Source of the DNA: Treponema zioleckii | GTDB lineage: Bacteria; Spirochaetota; Spirochaetia; Treponematales; Treponemataceae | Direction: 5' to 3' | Assembly (NCBI RefSeq): GCF_014737315.1 | Contig: NZ_JPUF01000003.1 | Location: forward strand, 1-64,000 | Length of the DNA stretch: 64,000 nucleotides | Notes under the pieces: generated by a model | Told to the model about the DNA's origin: nothing | What the model saw: the letters and a program-made list of their open reading frames with translations, nothing else | Database searches by the model: none | Shown: positions 56,801 through 64,000 of the stretch, one piece after another | Layout: each line of letters starts with the position of its first letter | Numbering within the stretch: the stretch's first letter is position 1 | Program-made: the position numbers and the translations under genes

Positions 56801-56863
56801 TATGGCTATAAAGATGCGTTCATCAAGAAAATTCCTTCCAAATCAACTGGTGACGCAAAATAA
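53837..56863 (+). CDS. RlpA-like protein with giant acidic linker and SPOR domain
   Basis: 1008 residues. A signal peptide (residues 1-20) is followed by a beta-domain (about residues 25-110) resembling the double-psi barrel of RlpA (SIRVTNPENGAIVDILVLGA; LSPEAAAALGIKKGSNAQVKL). Then come about 800 residues very rich in Glu, Pro, Val and Ser and probably unfolded. The C-terminus is a SPOR domain that binds denuded glycan (QEKYYVQISTISSEESIMKI... YSVMVGPLTIDEYGTVLERF). The linker holds three 102-bp tandem repeats. The order resembles the treponemal acidic repeat protein Arp, as I recall it. It probably sits in the periplasm on peptidoglycan. Confidence 0.8.
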   Translation: MKKLITFILTIFTVAFIYAAAKPSLDGRAIVADSGTMPKGLFARTVGYLPGDSIRVTNPENGAIVDILVLGAIDPSEGVAILLSPEAAAALGIKKGSNAQVKLTKRSGTMEENASGTAVVAKSNAEKTETETENSDSEIENKDEVEKSSQPVVMVQPVKKEDPVKTDDEKAQSNDEPDDVSEVTDEVSEPKEEDSNLATEEPKEELSAEVDSPAEEVPEPLSSNEEPVTPVQPVEEKTPEAVQKTEEPENEPQNETEEEEVVSPVSEVEETGEAPVEEISEMSTEEVPAAEENVPAEIDEKSEDIEEELPEQPVETTQEPVAEKSSEIPAPEKNLAPAATNVADENLSSAAPSKQQVVLVPKPKAEEKEEILPPVEEEYPGDFVEPKENNGPLQPVVLVQKNESKANEVKTENEQPVENLTEPEMPKVEEPPVEESPKTEIGSEEKEEPVADSQEVSEPVSDETLIEETVEPEAEKTEPAENSELPPTEETPNEEVVESEPEKTETPVEILEPTSDEENAEEKPAEDDDEIDRTLPTHIEELPTPKKKKQSVEVVPVDDKAVENDPVLAVESDDEDSETPVETETADNTVPVEAVDEEKTVEITETAQEEAPAESVEEEKPAIAEEETPSESVEEEVPSIPQEEEPAEAVSEETPEPVAEETPSESVEEEAPSIPQEEEPAEAVSEETPEPVVEETPSESVEEEAPSIPQEEEPAEAVSEETPEPVAEKTPSESVEEENPSETVSEEVPSVVEEENTEEENVEEEVPAAVEDKAEEATPEPEEESAPESVEEELPSEPVSEPARAEDPAELPAAEPVETIEMAKEPETVETASEPISETAPAEKYDSIVLIPTDMNPPKSESVAAVSVEKEDEALPVEETSPAAAKVVEDDIKIDVKPVESEKAESAKPIVSEKLSDYVVSAENLEQEKYYVQISTISSEESIMKIVRKYGSKYPFVLVPNARGNAYSVMVGPLTIDEYGTVLERFKVYGYKDAFIKKIPSKSTGDAK
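55718..56023 (+). repeat. Three 102-bp tandem repeats in the acidic linker
   Basis: Copies start at 55718, 55820 and 55922, with a partial copy from 56024. Each encodes 34 residues (for example TPSESVEEEAPSIPQEEEP). Copies 1 and 2 differ at a handful of bases, mainly in GTCCCA versus GCGCCG and in the last codons. Nearly identical in-frame copies are expected to vary in number between strains. Confidence 0.92.
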
Positions 56864-56897
56864 CTCTTTGTAGCATATAAAATATCAAGTTTGTTTT

Positions 56898-56941
56898 GGA
56901 GCTGCCCCAAATAAGTGTCCATCGGGCGGCTCCTTTTTTTT
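56898..56941 (+). terminator. Intrinsic terminator after the SPOR protein
   Basis: GGAGCTGCCC and GGGCGGCTCC pair over ten positions (one G-T) with a 16-base loop, followed by eight T. Confidence 0.92.
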
Positions 56942-57054
56942 GTCTGTAGCGATAAAAAGCTTTGCTAAGATTTTGCTGTCGTGCTAAATCTTAGCTGATT
57001 GGAAGTTTTGTCTGCCAGCATATTTTTGCAACATCGTTGAGTTCTTGCGGATTT

Positions 57055-58050
57055 TTATTCGCTAAAACTGATTTTCATTTCAGAACGAATTTTTTCGGAC
57101 AAATTTTTTATAGAATTCTGCTTTAAGCGTTGTTCCGTTGCATTTACGATTTTTTTGTCGCATTTTGTATTAAAAGTGAATATTGAATTTCCATCATATT
57201 CCAAATTGAATTCAAATTCAGGAAATGCATAAAAAATTACATCGTCGCCAGAGCCTTCTTTTTCCGCATTCAAGTTCACTTTTCCAAATCCTAAATATTT
57301 TGCACTTTTTTTGTTGCTGACAACGGTTAGTCCAAAATCTTTAAGAATTTTCTGCAAATCATTTTTGATTGTGCCGCCGTTATCCAAATCAACTTCTATA
57401 AAAATTGTGCTGTCCTTAAGAGCTTCTGTTTTTTTTGTCATCAAGAGAAGAAATTACTTGCATTTCTTTGCCGTATGCTTCGCTTGCTTTTAGCGCATCA
57501 ATTGTAAACAAAATAGAAAGATTCGTCATAAACGCATTTGCCGGCACGGTTGATTTTTCAAACCAAAAATATTGATTAATCGGGTCCTGATTTTCAGCTT
57601 TTTCGTAAAATGAATAAAAATTCCTCTTTTCAGCCTCTATGTTTTGTGCGAATTGCTTCCATGCAGCTTTTTTTTCTATGAACGCTGCGCAGTAGTAGGT
57701 TTTTTCTTTTTTTCGTAATAGATTTCTGTGTAATTCAGACCGCTGATTGTAAGCTCGCTTTCCAAAATTGTACTTTCGAGCATCGATGAAAATGGTTTTG
57801 TCTCTTGATCTGTCGTGTCAAAATTGACTGTTTCAATAGAATTTTTTATGTTCGTTTTTAAGTATTGGCTAAGGGCTGTCGCTGCGGCCGCTTTTGCAGA
57901 ATCTGAAGTTTTTGAGCTTCCTATCTGTCTGAGAAAAGTTTTTTCAGGATAAACTGAATCCAAATTCTTTAACCAATTCGGAGCTTTTCTTGAAAATGCA
58001 AAAATGTTGAATGCAAGAAATGTGAATAAAATAACAAAAATCTTTTTCAT
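57055..58050 (-). CDS. Exported LPP20-like protein, two frameshifts
   Basis: 331 residues after repair. The open frames 58050-57676 and 57444-57055 are parts of one protein. The linking segment (TYYCAAFIEKKAAWKQFAQN... VISSLDD) lies in the third frame between the A7 run at 57707-57713 (add one A) and the A8 run at 57429-57436 (remove one A), read on the minus strand. The N-terminus has a signal peptide (FVILFTFLAFNIFAFS) and the motif PNWLKNLDSVYPEKTFLRQIG, typical of LPP20/LPP-like proteins. It lacks a lipobox Cys. A second beta domain forms the C-terminus. Role unknown, probably envelope-associated. Confidence 0.7.
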
Positions 58051-58089
58051 TTAATTCCTCGAAAATATATGTTGTGATTTATTCGATTG

Positions 58090-58126
58090 TATATAATTTT
58101 AAGATTTTTGTTTATATAATTTTAAG
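58090..58126. repeat. Two direct repeats TATATAATTTTAAG
   Basis: Exact 14-base copies start at 58090 and 58113 (23-base period) in the gap upstream of the LPP20-like gene. They may be part of its promoter region or just AT-rich duplication. Confidence 0.5.
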
Positions 58127-58153
58127 TGATGAACCGAAAAAACAGTTCACCAC
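58126..58153 (-). terminator. Hairpin after the acyl-CoA synthetase gene
   Basis: GTGATGAAC and GTTCACCAC pair over nine positions (one G-T) around ten bases. The sequence after it on the minus strand is A/T-rich but lacks a T-run, so termination is uncertain. Confidence 0.4.
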
Positions 58154-58178
58154 CTAAAATTTATTATTTTGATAAAAC

Positions 58179-59882
58179 TTATTTATCTTCCCCGCGTATT
58201 TCTACACGTCGAATTTTTCCGCTGATTGTTTTAGGCAACTCTTTAACGAATTCGATAATTCTTGGATGCTTGTAGCTTGCTGTTTTTGATTTTACGAATT
58301 GCAGGATTTCCGATTCAAGTTCTTTTGAAGGCGAATATCCCTTTGTAAGTACAATCGTAGCCTTTATTGCTTGACCGCGGTGCTTGTCAGGAATTCCTGT
58401 GACGGCACATTCCAAAACCGCAGGATGCTGCTGGAAAATACTTTCAACTTCGAAAGGACTTACTCGATAGCCAGAAGATTTTATAAGATCATCGTTTCGT
58501 CCGACAAACCAAATATAACCATCTTCGTCAAAATAACCTGTGTCACCAGTGTAGTAAAGGTCTCCGCTCAAAGCTTCTTTAGTAAGCTCATCATTGCCAC
58601 AGTATCCTATAAACAGACCTGTCGGTTTTCCTGCGTCCAAATGCAGTACGATTGAGCCAACATCGCCAGGTTTGCACCTGTTTTTGTTAGAATCGATTAC
58701 GTCAAGATTGTAGCCTGGCGCAGCTTTTCCCATTGAACCTGGCTTCGGTTCCATTCCTGGAAAGTTTCCTGCCATGAGCGTTGATTCGGTCTGACCGTAG
58801 CCCTCAAACATTTTGATTCCTGTCTGCTCATAAAATTTGTTGAACACTTCTGAATTCAACGCTTCTCCTGCAGTAACGCAATATTTGAGCGATGACAAAT
58901 CATATTTTTTCAAATCCGAACGGATAAGATAGCGGTAAACCGTTGGCGGTGCGCAAAAAGTGTTCACTTTGAATTCTTCAATCTTTTTCATCAAAAGACC
59001 TGGTTTAAATTGAATCATGTCGTAAACAAAAACTGCGGCGCCTGCAATCCACTGCCCGTAAATCTTTCCCCATACAGCTTTTGCCCAGCCAGTTTCCGCA
59101 ACAGAAAAATGCAAACCGTCATCAATAACATTCTGCCAGAACTTTGCCGTAATAATGTGGCCGAGAGGGTAGAGAAAGTTGTGCTGAACCATTTTAGGCT
59201 GACCAGAAGTTCCCGACGTAAAGTAAAGAAGCATTGCGTCTGAATTTTGAGTGGCTTTTTCGCCTGTTGGTCGAGCAAATTCTTTTGAAGACTTCTCAAA
59301 TTCTCCATGGAATTCAATCCAGCCGTTTGTCTGCAAATTGTCAGCTTCTGATTCTGCAGAAGTTTTTGCTTCTATTGAACGAACTATAACAAAATTATCA
59401 ACGGTTTTCGTTAATGGGCGAACCGCGTTTATTTCGTCAAAAATATGTTTTTCGTCCAGACAGATTACCATGTTCACTTTTGCTGCGTTAAGTCGGTATT
59501 CAATATCCTTTGCAAGCAACTGATTTGTTGCAGGAATTGCGACAGCGCCAATTCTGTGCATTGCTAAAAGAATCGGCCAGAATTCCCAACGCCGTCTAAG
59601 AATCATAAGAACATGGTCGCCTTTTTTTATTCCGTGGTTGACGAGAAAATTCGCTGCCATCTTAGATTTTTCGGACATTTCAAGAAAAGTCATCTCAAAA
59701 CTTGAACCGTTGTCATCACACCAAACGAGGGCGCGCTTTTGAGGTTCTAATTCCGCATATTTATCAACAACATCGTAGGCAAAATTAAAATTTTCAGGAA
59801 TCTTGATGTTAAATTGTGATTTTACACTTTCGTAATTTGTATTATCAAAATCAATGTCAACAAAATCTTTCAGTAAATTCAT
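58179..59882 (-). CDS. AMP-forming acyl-CoA synthetase
   Basis: 567-residue adenylate-forming enzyme that activates a carboxylic acid with ATP and joins it to CoA. Motifs: P-loop-like LLYFTSGTSGQPKMVQHNFL, the adenylation motif GYGQTESTLMAG, YTGDTGYFDEDGYIWFVGRND with the hinge Asp, and the catalytic-lysine end TISGKIRRVEI. Length and pattern fit the acetyl/medium-chain (ACSM-type) branch, but the acid substrate cannot be told. It is monocistronic, with AT-rich intergenic sequence on both sides. Confidence 0.9.
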   Translation of the reverse strand: MNLLKDFVDIDFDNTNYESVKSQFNIKIPENFNFAYDVVDKYAELEPQKRALVWCDDNGSSFEMTFLEMSEKSKMAANFLVNHGIKKGDHVLMILRRRWEFWPILLAMHRIGAVAIPATNQLLAKDIEYRLNAAKVNMVICLDEKHIFDEINAVRPLTKTVDNFVIVRSIEAKTSAESEADNLQTNGWIEFHGEFEKSSKEFARPTGEKATQNSDAMLLYFTSGTSGQPKMVQHNFLYPLGHIITAKFWQNVIDDGLHFSVAETGWAKAVWGKIYGQWIAGAAVFVYDMIQFKPGLLMKKIEEFKVNTFCAPPTVYRYLIRSDLKKYDLSSLKYCVTAGEALNSEVFNKFYEQTGIKMFEGYGQTESTLMAGNFPGMEPKPGSMGKAAPGYNLDVIDSNKNRCKPGDVGSIVLHLDAGKPTGLFIGYCGNDELTKEALSGDLYYTGDTGYFDEDGYIWFVGRNDDLIKSSGYRVSPFEVESIFQQHPAVLECAVTGIPDKHRGQAIKATIVLTKGYSPSKELESEILQFVKSKTASYKHPRIIEFVKELPKTISGKIRRVEIRGEDK

Positions 59883-59935
59883 TTAATAAAACCTTAAATA
59901 TAAATTTGGAATCTCTTTATTTGACACAGATAATT

Positions 59936-60520
59936 TTAAAAAGTTGCAAAATTTTTAAAATTTACTGATTTTTGATTTTCGGAATGTTCGCCTATGAATT
60001 TTTCCATCCAAACCATATTGTACCATCTTCCGAATTTGTATGCGCACTTGTGGAATTCACCGACCATTTTATAGCCCATTCGCGCATGAAAATTTATGCT
60101 TGCATTCGTAAGATGCTCATCTTCAACTTCGGCTTTTGCAATACAGGCGTTCGCGTTCGTAATGTTCATTTCGGCGAGCGTTGATTCAAGTTTTTCAAGA
60201 AGAAGGCTTCCTATTCCATTTTTCTTAAAATCTTTATGAACATAAATCGAAGTCTCAATGCTCCAATTATAAGCTTCACGTGCTTTAAAATCTCCCGCAT
60301 ACGCATAGCCTAAAATCATATTTCTGTCATCTTTGCAAGACTCTGCTACATAATAAGGATACTTTTGCAAGGTTTTTTGAATTCTTTTTTTGAATTCCTC
60401 GACCGTCGGCGTTTTGTATTCAAAAGTTATTGCTGTGTTTTCAACGTAATATGAATAGATTTTCAGCAGCGATTCCGCATCGTCGGCTTTTGCAAGTCTT
60501 ATTTTTATTTCGTTTTCCAT
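59936..60520 (-). CDS. GNAT-family N-acetyltransferase (PAT-like)
   Basis: 194 residues. The acetyl-CoA binding motif A lies in about residues 90-125 (SIYVHKDFKKNGIGSLLLEK, with the xxGxGxx loop), and the N-terminal IRLAKADDAESLLKIYSYYV is typical of the phosphinothricin acetyltransferase branch. The ending is also that of the branch (HARMGYKMVGEFHKCAYKFGRWYNMVWMEK). Acetylates a small amine; substrate unknown. It is divergent from the tmRNA gene. Confidence 0.85.
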   Translation of the reverse strand: MENEIKIRLAKADDAESLLKIYSYYVENTAITFEYKTPTVEEFKKRIQKTLQKYPYYVAESCKDDRNMILGYAYAGDFKAREAYNWSIETSIYVHKDFKKNGIGSLLLEKLESTLAEMNITNANACIAKAEVEDEHLTNASINFHARMGYKMVGEFHKCAYKFGRWYNMVWMEKFIGEHSENQKSVNFKNFATF

Positions 60521-60620
60521 AAAAATTCCGCCTTTTGTTTTCTGGGGATGTTTTTAGCTTTTATTTTATTATAGAAAAAAGTTGATTTTAATGGAATAAA
60601 ATAAAATTTATTATTGACGA

Positions 60621-60651
60621 TAGACAATACTTTCACTAAATTATCTATACT
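60621..60651 (+). promoter_or_regulatory. Predicted promoter of tmRNA
   Basis: TATACT (60646-60651) lies eight bases before the tmRNA 5' end, the right distance. The -35 is weaker: TAGACA with a 19-base spacer. Confidence 0.5.
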
Positions 60652-60659
60652 AGATTTTT

Positions 60660-61040
60660 GGGGGTGCACCGGTTTCGACAATCGTGACTTAAGGCACTTA
60701 CTGCATGTGGGAGTCAAGGTTCCCTAAACTGAGAAAACAATAACTGCAATTTTCGCAAGAAAAGAAGAAGAAGTTGAAGAAACTTCTTTCGCAGAAGCTC
60801 TCGCTGCCTAGTTGCGCTTGAGCCGGAACTCGTAGTGTGCTGTTCCTAACGTTACGACTTCCGTCACAAATAGGGACTTGCTTCGCGGTATTTCAGGTGG
60901 CCGTGCGGGACTTTTAATCTGAATACGGAGGAGACGCTTGTTATGCTGCTACCTGCTCCCGACAACTACCTCGCATAACTAAACATGTAGACGTATTTGG
61001 CTTACACTTTTGGACGCGGGTTCGACTCCCGCCACCTCCA
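60660..61040 (+). ncRNA. ssrA: tmRNA (transfer-messenger RNA)
   Basis: Rescues ribosomes stalled on broken mRNA and tags the product for proteolysis. The 5' end GGGGGTGCACCGGTTTCGACA and 3' end TTCGACTCCCGCCACCTCCA make the tRNA-Ala-like half (GGGGGTG pairs with CACCTCC). The tag reading frame ends GCT CTC GCT GCC TAG (ALAA). It most probably resumes at GCA after AATAACT, giving AIFARKEEEVEETSFAEALA plus a final Ala, 21 encoded residues, longer than usual. The start codon of the tag is inferred. A terminator follows. Confidence 0.96.
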
Positions 61041-61053
61041 ATAAGTTTTTTTT

Positions 61054-61084
61054 GCGAGCGGATCATTTTGGTTCGCTTTTTTTT
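61054..61084 (+). terminator. Intrinsic terminator of tmRNA
   Basis: GCGAGC and GTTCGC pair around GGATCATTTTG and are followed by eight T. Confidence 0.85.
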
Positions 61085-61187
61085 ATTCCATTTTTTCACG
61101 ATTATCTTAAAGTTTCTAATAGTTTCTTCCGAAATTCAATGAGAGAAATAATTTTATTTTGCTTTTTATAGTATCTTGAGGTATTAA

Positions 61188-61760
61188 ATGGAAACCCAGC
61201 AGATGAATCAGGAAAATACTCAAAATCAGAACGAATCGCTTGAAAAACCTGTTGAAAACGTGGGTGAGCCGTCTAAAAATCGAGATGTAACTCCGCAAGT
61301 TGCTGCCGAGCTGAATAAAGATTTGATTGAGGCAAAAAAGACTCTCATCGATGTTATGCAGCAGGAAAGTGATTTGCTAGATAAAATCTTGAATCAACAG
61401 ACTGTCCTTCATAACTGTGTGAGAGAAAAAGATTGGAACAGTTTGAATAAAAATATTGACTGTTTGCAAGAATTCAGCGACAAGTTTGTTGAGCTTGAAG
61501 AAAAACGAGAGGAACTTTGCAAATTAATCGACGTGCGTACGGATGCTGATTTTTCAGTTTTTATTTCGCAGGTGCGTGGAAAGTTGCAAAAATCAAAAAT
61601 CGAAAATCGTGCCTTGAACGATTATATTTCTACAACAAGAAAATTTTTGCAAGGTGTTTTTGATTCGGTTGTTCCTCAGAGACGCAATGTTACTTATTCA
61701 AAAAAAGGCGAGATTGTGCGTCCTGAAGTGAGCAGCATTGTTTTGAACAAATTACTTTAG
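61188..61760 (+). CDS. flgN: FlgN-like flagellar chaperone
   Basis: 190 residues. The N-terminal 35 residues are Gln/Asn/Glu-rich and low in complexity. The rest is a helical FlgN-type bundle (LIDVMQQESDLLDKILNQQT; REKDWNSLNKNIDCLQEFSD; LEEKREELCKLIDVR). FlgN escorts FlgK and FlgL to the export gate, and the gene sits directly before flgK and flgL, which supports the call; sequence similarity in this family is low. TTGAGG precedes the ATG. Confidence 0.8.
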   Translation: METQQMNQENTQNQNESLEKPVENVGEPSKNRDVTPQVAAELNKDLIEAKKTLIDVMQQESDLLDKILNQQTVLHNCVREKDWNSLNKNIDCLQEFSDKFVELEEKREELCKLIDVRTDADFSVFISQVRGKLQKSKIENRALNDYISTTRKFLQGVFDSVVPQRRNVTYSKKGEIVRPEVSSIVLNKLL

Positions 61761-61809
61761 GATAAAATTAGATTTCGATACAAAAAGTCGGGAAAAACGG
61801 AGGCAGAAT

Positions 61810-63684
61810 ATGGCAAGCTCTTTTGCAGGAATTGAACTTGGAAAACGCAGTCTTATGGCTCACACTCAGCAGATTACAACTGCAGGCCATAATATTTCAA
61901 ATGCAGACACAGAAGGATATTCACGCCAGCGTGTTCAGGTAAAAACTTTTGATCCACTTTACAGACCTGATCTTACTCGTGCAGAAACACCTGGTCAGAT
62001 TGGCCAAGGAACAACAATTGAGAGCATTACTCGCCTCCGTGATGAACTTCTTGATCAGAGAATCGTAGCGCAGGGAAATCAGGAAACTTACTGGGAAACT
62101 CGTGATAAATATATCCTTATGATGGAAAATATTTACAATGAGCCAGATGAAATTTCTGTGCGTACAAATATGGACAAATATTGGCAGTCATGGCAGGAAC
62201 TTGCTATGTATCCAGAAAGTCAGGCTGCCCGACAGGCTGTCGTAACGCGTGGCGATTCACTTGCGGAGGCTATTCAGCAAAGATTCAAGAGCCTTTCTGG
62301 TGTTGGAACTCTAATCAACGGAGATATTGAGGCTTCTGTTCGTCAGGTTAACAACTATACCAAGCAGATTGCTGAACTTAACGAACAAATCGTAAAGTCT
62401 AAGGCTTCTGGAGATAATCCTAACGACCTTCTCGACAGACGAGATCTTTTGGTAGAAAAGCTTTCAAAAATCATAAATGTTACTACAGACAACCGCGACA
62501 GTGATGAATTTATGGTTCATCTTGACGGACAGGTTCTCGTTCAGGGAAAAATTGCAAGAAAATTCGGAATCGAGGCTCAGACAGACAATAATGGTTACAG
62601 CAAAGTTATTTGGGCCGACACTTCTGATACTGCTCAAATCTCCGGCGGATCTCTCGGTGCATTGATTGAACTTCGCGATGTTGATGTTCGGAATGAAATC
62701 CAGTCGCTGAACACAATGACGATGAACTTTGCGGATCTTGTAAATGATGTTCACCGCAACGGAATTGGCGCAAATAATGTTACTGGTCTTGATTTCTTTA
62801 CCCAAGAACCGTTTGTGACTAGCGTTAATGGTAATTACGACCGTAACGGTGACGGAACTGACGATTCTTCATACATCTTCAGATTTACAGGTACGAATGA
62901 ATTGAATCCTCAGGAAAAATTGGGACTTGAAGGTGTTATGACTTTTTCTGGTCGAAACGGAAATATCAATGTTCCTTATCATGCGACAGACACGATTGAA
63001 GAGGTTGTTGCAAGAATCAATGATTCTGACGGTGAAGTAAAAGCATATCTCGACAGGGACAATCATCTTGTACTGAAGGCGACAACTGCAAATGCAATGG
63101 AAAATCCTGATTTTGTAATCCGCCATGTTGAGGATTCGGGTATGTTCCTTGTTGGTTATTCCGGAGTCCTTAACGCAAGTGGGGAAGAGGGCGCTTATGA
63201 TTTCAATCAGGCTGATGCCGTAAACGCTCTTCGTGAGAATGCGGCTTTTGCAGTTTCTCCTGTTATCAATCCTGCGGCTTATATTTCAGTAAACAAAGAT
63301 ATCAAGGCTGATGTTTTGAGCGTTGCTGCAGCATATCCTACCAATCAAGGAAAATCCATGATTGGTGACGGACGTGCCGCTGTAGAAATTGCTTCTATCC
63401 GAAATACGCAGGTAATGATTGGAAAGGATCGAACTTTTGACGATTACTTTGCAAACAGCGTTACGAACATTGGATTGAAAGGTGAGCAGGCTGAGACTCA
63501 CTATTTGAGCCAAAATACTATAATGAATGACTTGCGTGACCTTCGCGATTCAATCAGTGGCGTAAACATTGATGAAGAACTTGCAGATATCATTAAATTC
63601 CAGCACGGATACAATGCTGCTGCAAAATTTGTATCAGTAATTGATAATATGATTGATACAGTTATCAACCGGCTTGGTATTTAA
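61810..63684 (+). CDS. flgK: Flagellar hook-associated protein 1 FlgK
   Basis: 624-residue hook-filament junction protein, exported through the flagellar system. N-terminal coiled-coil signature: LGKRSLMAHTQQITTAGHNI then SNADTEGYSRQRVQ. The C-terminus has the matching helix (DLRDSISGVNIDEELADIIKFQHGYNAAAKF...VIDNMIDTVINRLGI). The middle part (residues 300-500) is variable. GGAGGCAGA precedes the ATG. Follows flgN, precedes flgL. Confidence 0.95.
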   Translation: MASSFAGIELGKRSLMAHTQQITTAGHNISNADTEGYSRQRVQVKTFDPLYRPDLTRAETPGQIGQGTTIESITRLRDELLDQRIVAQGNQETYWETRDKYILMMENIYNEPDEISVRTNMDKYWQSWQELAMYPESQAARQAVVTRGDSLAEAIQQRFKSLSGVGTLINGDIEASVRQVNNYTKQIAELNEQIVKSKASGDNPNDLLDRRDLLVEKLSKIINVTTDNRDSDEFMVHLDGQVLVQGKIARKFGIEAQTDNNGYSKVIWADTSDTAQISGGSLGALIELRDVDVRNEIQSLNTMTMNFADLVNDVHRNGIGANNVTGLDFFTQEPFVTSVNGNYDRNGDGTDDSSYIFRFTGTNELNPQEKLGLEGVMTFSGRNGNINVPYHATDTIEEVVARINDSDGEVKAYLDRDNHLVLKATTANAMENPDFVIRHVEDSGMFLVGYSGVLNASGEEGAYDFNQADAVNALRENAAFAVSPVINPAAYISVNKDIKADVLSVAAAYPTNQGKSMIGDGRAAVEIASIRNTQVMIGKDRTFDDYFANSVTNIGLKGEQAETHYLSQNTIMNDLRDLRDSISGVNIDEELADIIKFQHGYNAAAKFVSVIDNMIDTVINRLGI

Positions 63685-63728
63685 TTAGTTTAATTAAAAA
63701 AATCGTAATTATGTGGGAGTAAGATAAG

Positions 63729-64000
63729 ATGCCAACAAGAATCAGCAGTCAACACAATAATAGGACGACTCAAAACAACCTTCGTTTGCAAGAAATGCGA
63801 AAGGCTAAGATTGACAACCAGATTGGAACTCAATCGCGCATTACTAGTTTGCGTGACGATCCTTTGGCTGCTGGTCATGTTGTAAAATATCAGTCTTATC
63901 TGACCCGCGTAAATAATTTTGAAAAAAATGCAACTACATTGACTGACCAATTCTCATACCGCGAGGGGTACATGAAGAATACCCTTGAAATTATGCAGCG
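63729..64000 (+). CDS. flgL: Flagellar hook-associated protein 3 FlgL (partial)
   Basis: The first 90 residues are present; the rest lies outside the window. It starts MPTRISSQHNNRTTQNNLRL and continues with the flagellin-type N-terminal helix and SLRDDPLAAGHVVKYQSYLT, matching the FlgL pattern of conserved S-L-x-D-D-P. FlgL is the second hook-filament junction protein, exported with the help of the FlgN-like chaperone. Confidence 0.9.
   Translation, partial: MPTRISSQHNNRTTQNNLRLQEMRKAKIDNQIGTQSRITSLRDDPLAAGHVVKYQSYLTRVNNFEKNATTLTDQFSYREGYMKNTLEIMQ

Noticed and set aside
1-64000. CRISPR array linked to the Cas2-like gene
   Set aside because: No series of regularly spaced direct repeats is visible anywhere in the window, and no cas1 or effector gene.

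Overview
The window looks like a stretch of chromosome from a low-GC spirochaete, most likely a host-associated Treponema. This rests on the gene content and is not a species identification. It has a spirochaete-type flagellar operon (flgB-flgC-fliE-fliF-x-fliG-fliH-fliI-fliJ) and a second flagellar cluster (flgN-like, flgK, flgL). It has uvrA next to lptD, an acidic-repeat SPOR protein resembling treponemal Arp, many exported proteins of unknown function, and tRNA genes without encoded CCA. There is no phage, insertion sequence or CRISPR array.

Layout. 1-4.8 kb: an exported GPY-motif protein, small hypotheticals and an ATP-grasp enzyme. 5.0-9.5 kb: ilvB, argH and a MATE exporter. 9.6-17.5 kb: the flagellar basal-body/export operon, with two probable internal terminators and one unusual small gene between fliF and fliG. 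17.6-22.6 kb: rpsD, then on the minus strand a class A penicillin-binding protein, a candidate structured small RNA, an M23 endopeptidase and a membrane protein. 22.7-23.5 kb: ferredoxin and two Glu/Gln tRNA pairs. 23.6-30.4 kb: a Dabb-like protein, uvrA and lptD. 30.6-34.9 kb: phoH-pgpH-ybeY-corC. 35-43.8 kb: a TPR protein, an exported protein, an orphan Cas2-like protein on an apparently leaderless transcript, prfB with its programmed frameshift, a PEGA-like protein, ftsY and an exported protein. 43.8-47.2 kb: a LolCDE-type lipoprotein transporter. 47.3-51.5 kb: mcsA-mcsB-clpC without ctsR. 51.6-60.5 kb: a small protein, tyrS, an envelope protein, the acidic RlpA-like/SPOR protein, an LPP20-like protein, an acyl-CoA synthetase and a GNAT acetyltransferase. 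60.7-64 kb: tmRNA, then flgN-flgK-flgL, with flgL cut by the window end.

Two features stand out. First, the 137-residue protein between fliF and fliG joins a FliG-N-like domain to a C-terminal peptide that looks like the FliG-binding tail of FliF, so one small protein carries both halves of the MS-ring/C-ring interface. Second, six genes are broken by nine one-base shifts, every one in a run of six to nine A on the coding strand. They could be homopolymer sequencing errors or frameshifts rescued by slippage. Further points are a McsB with altered active-site motifs, a candidate sRNA with a C-rich anti-Shine-Dalgarno loop, an unusually long tmRNA tag, and a 102-bp tandem repeat in the acidic SPOR protein.
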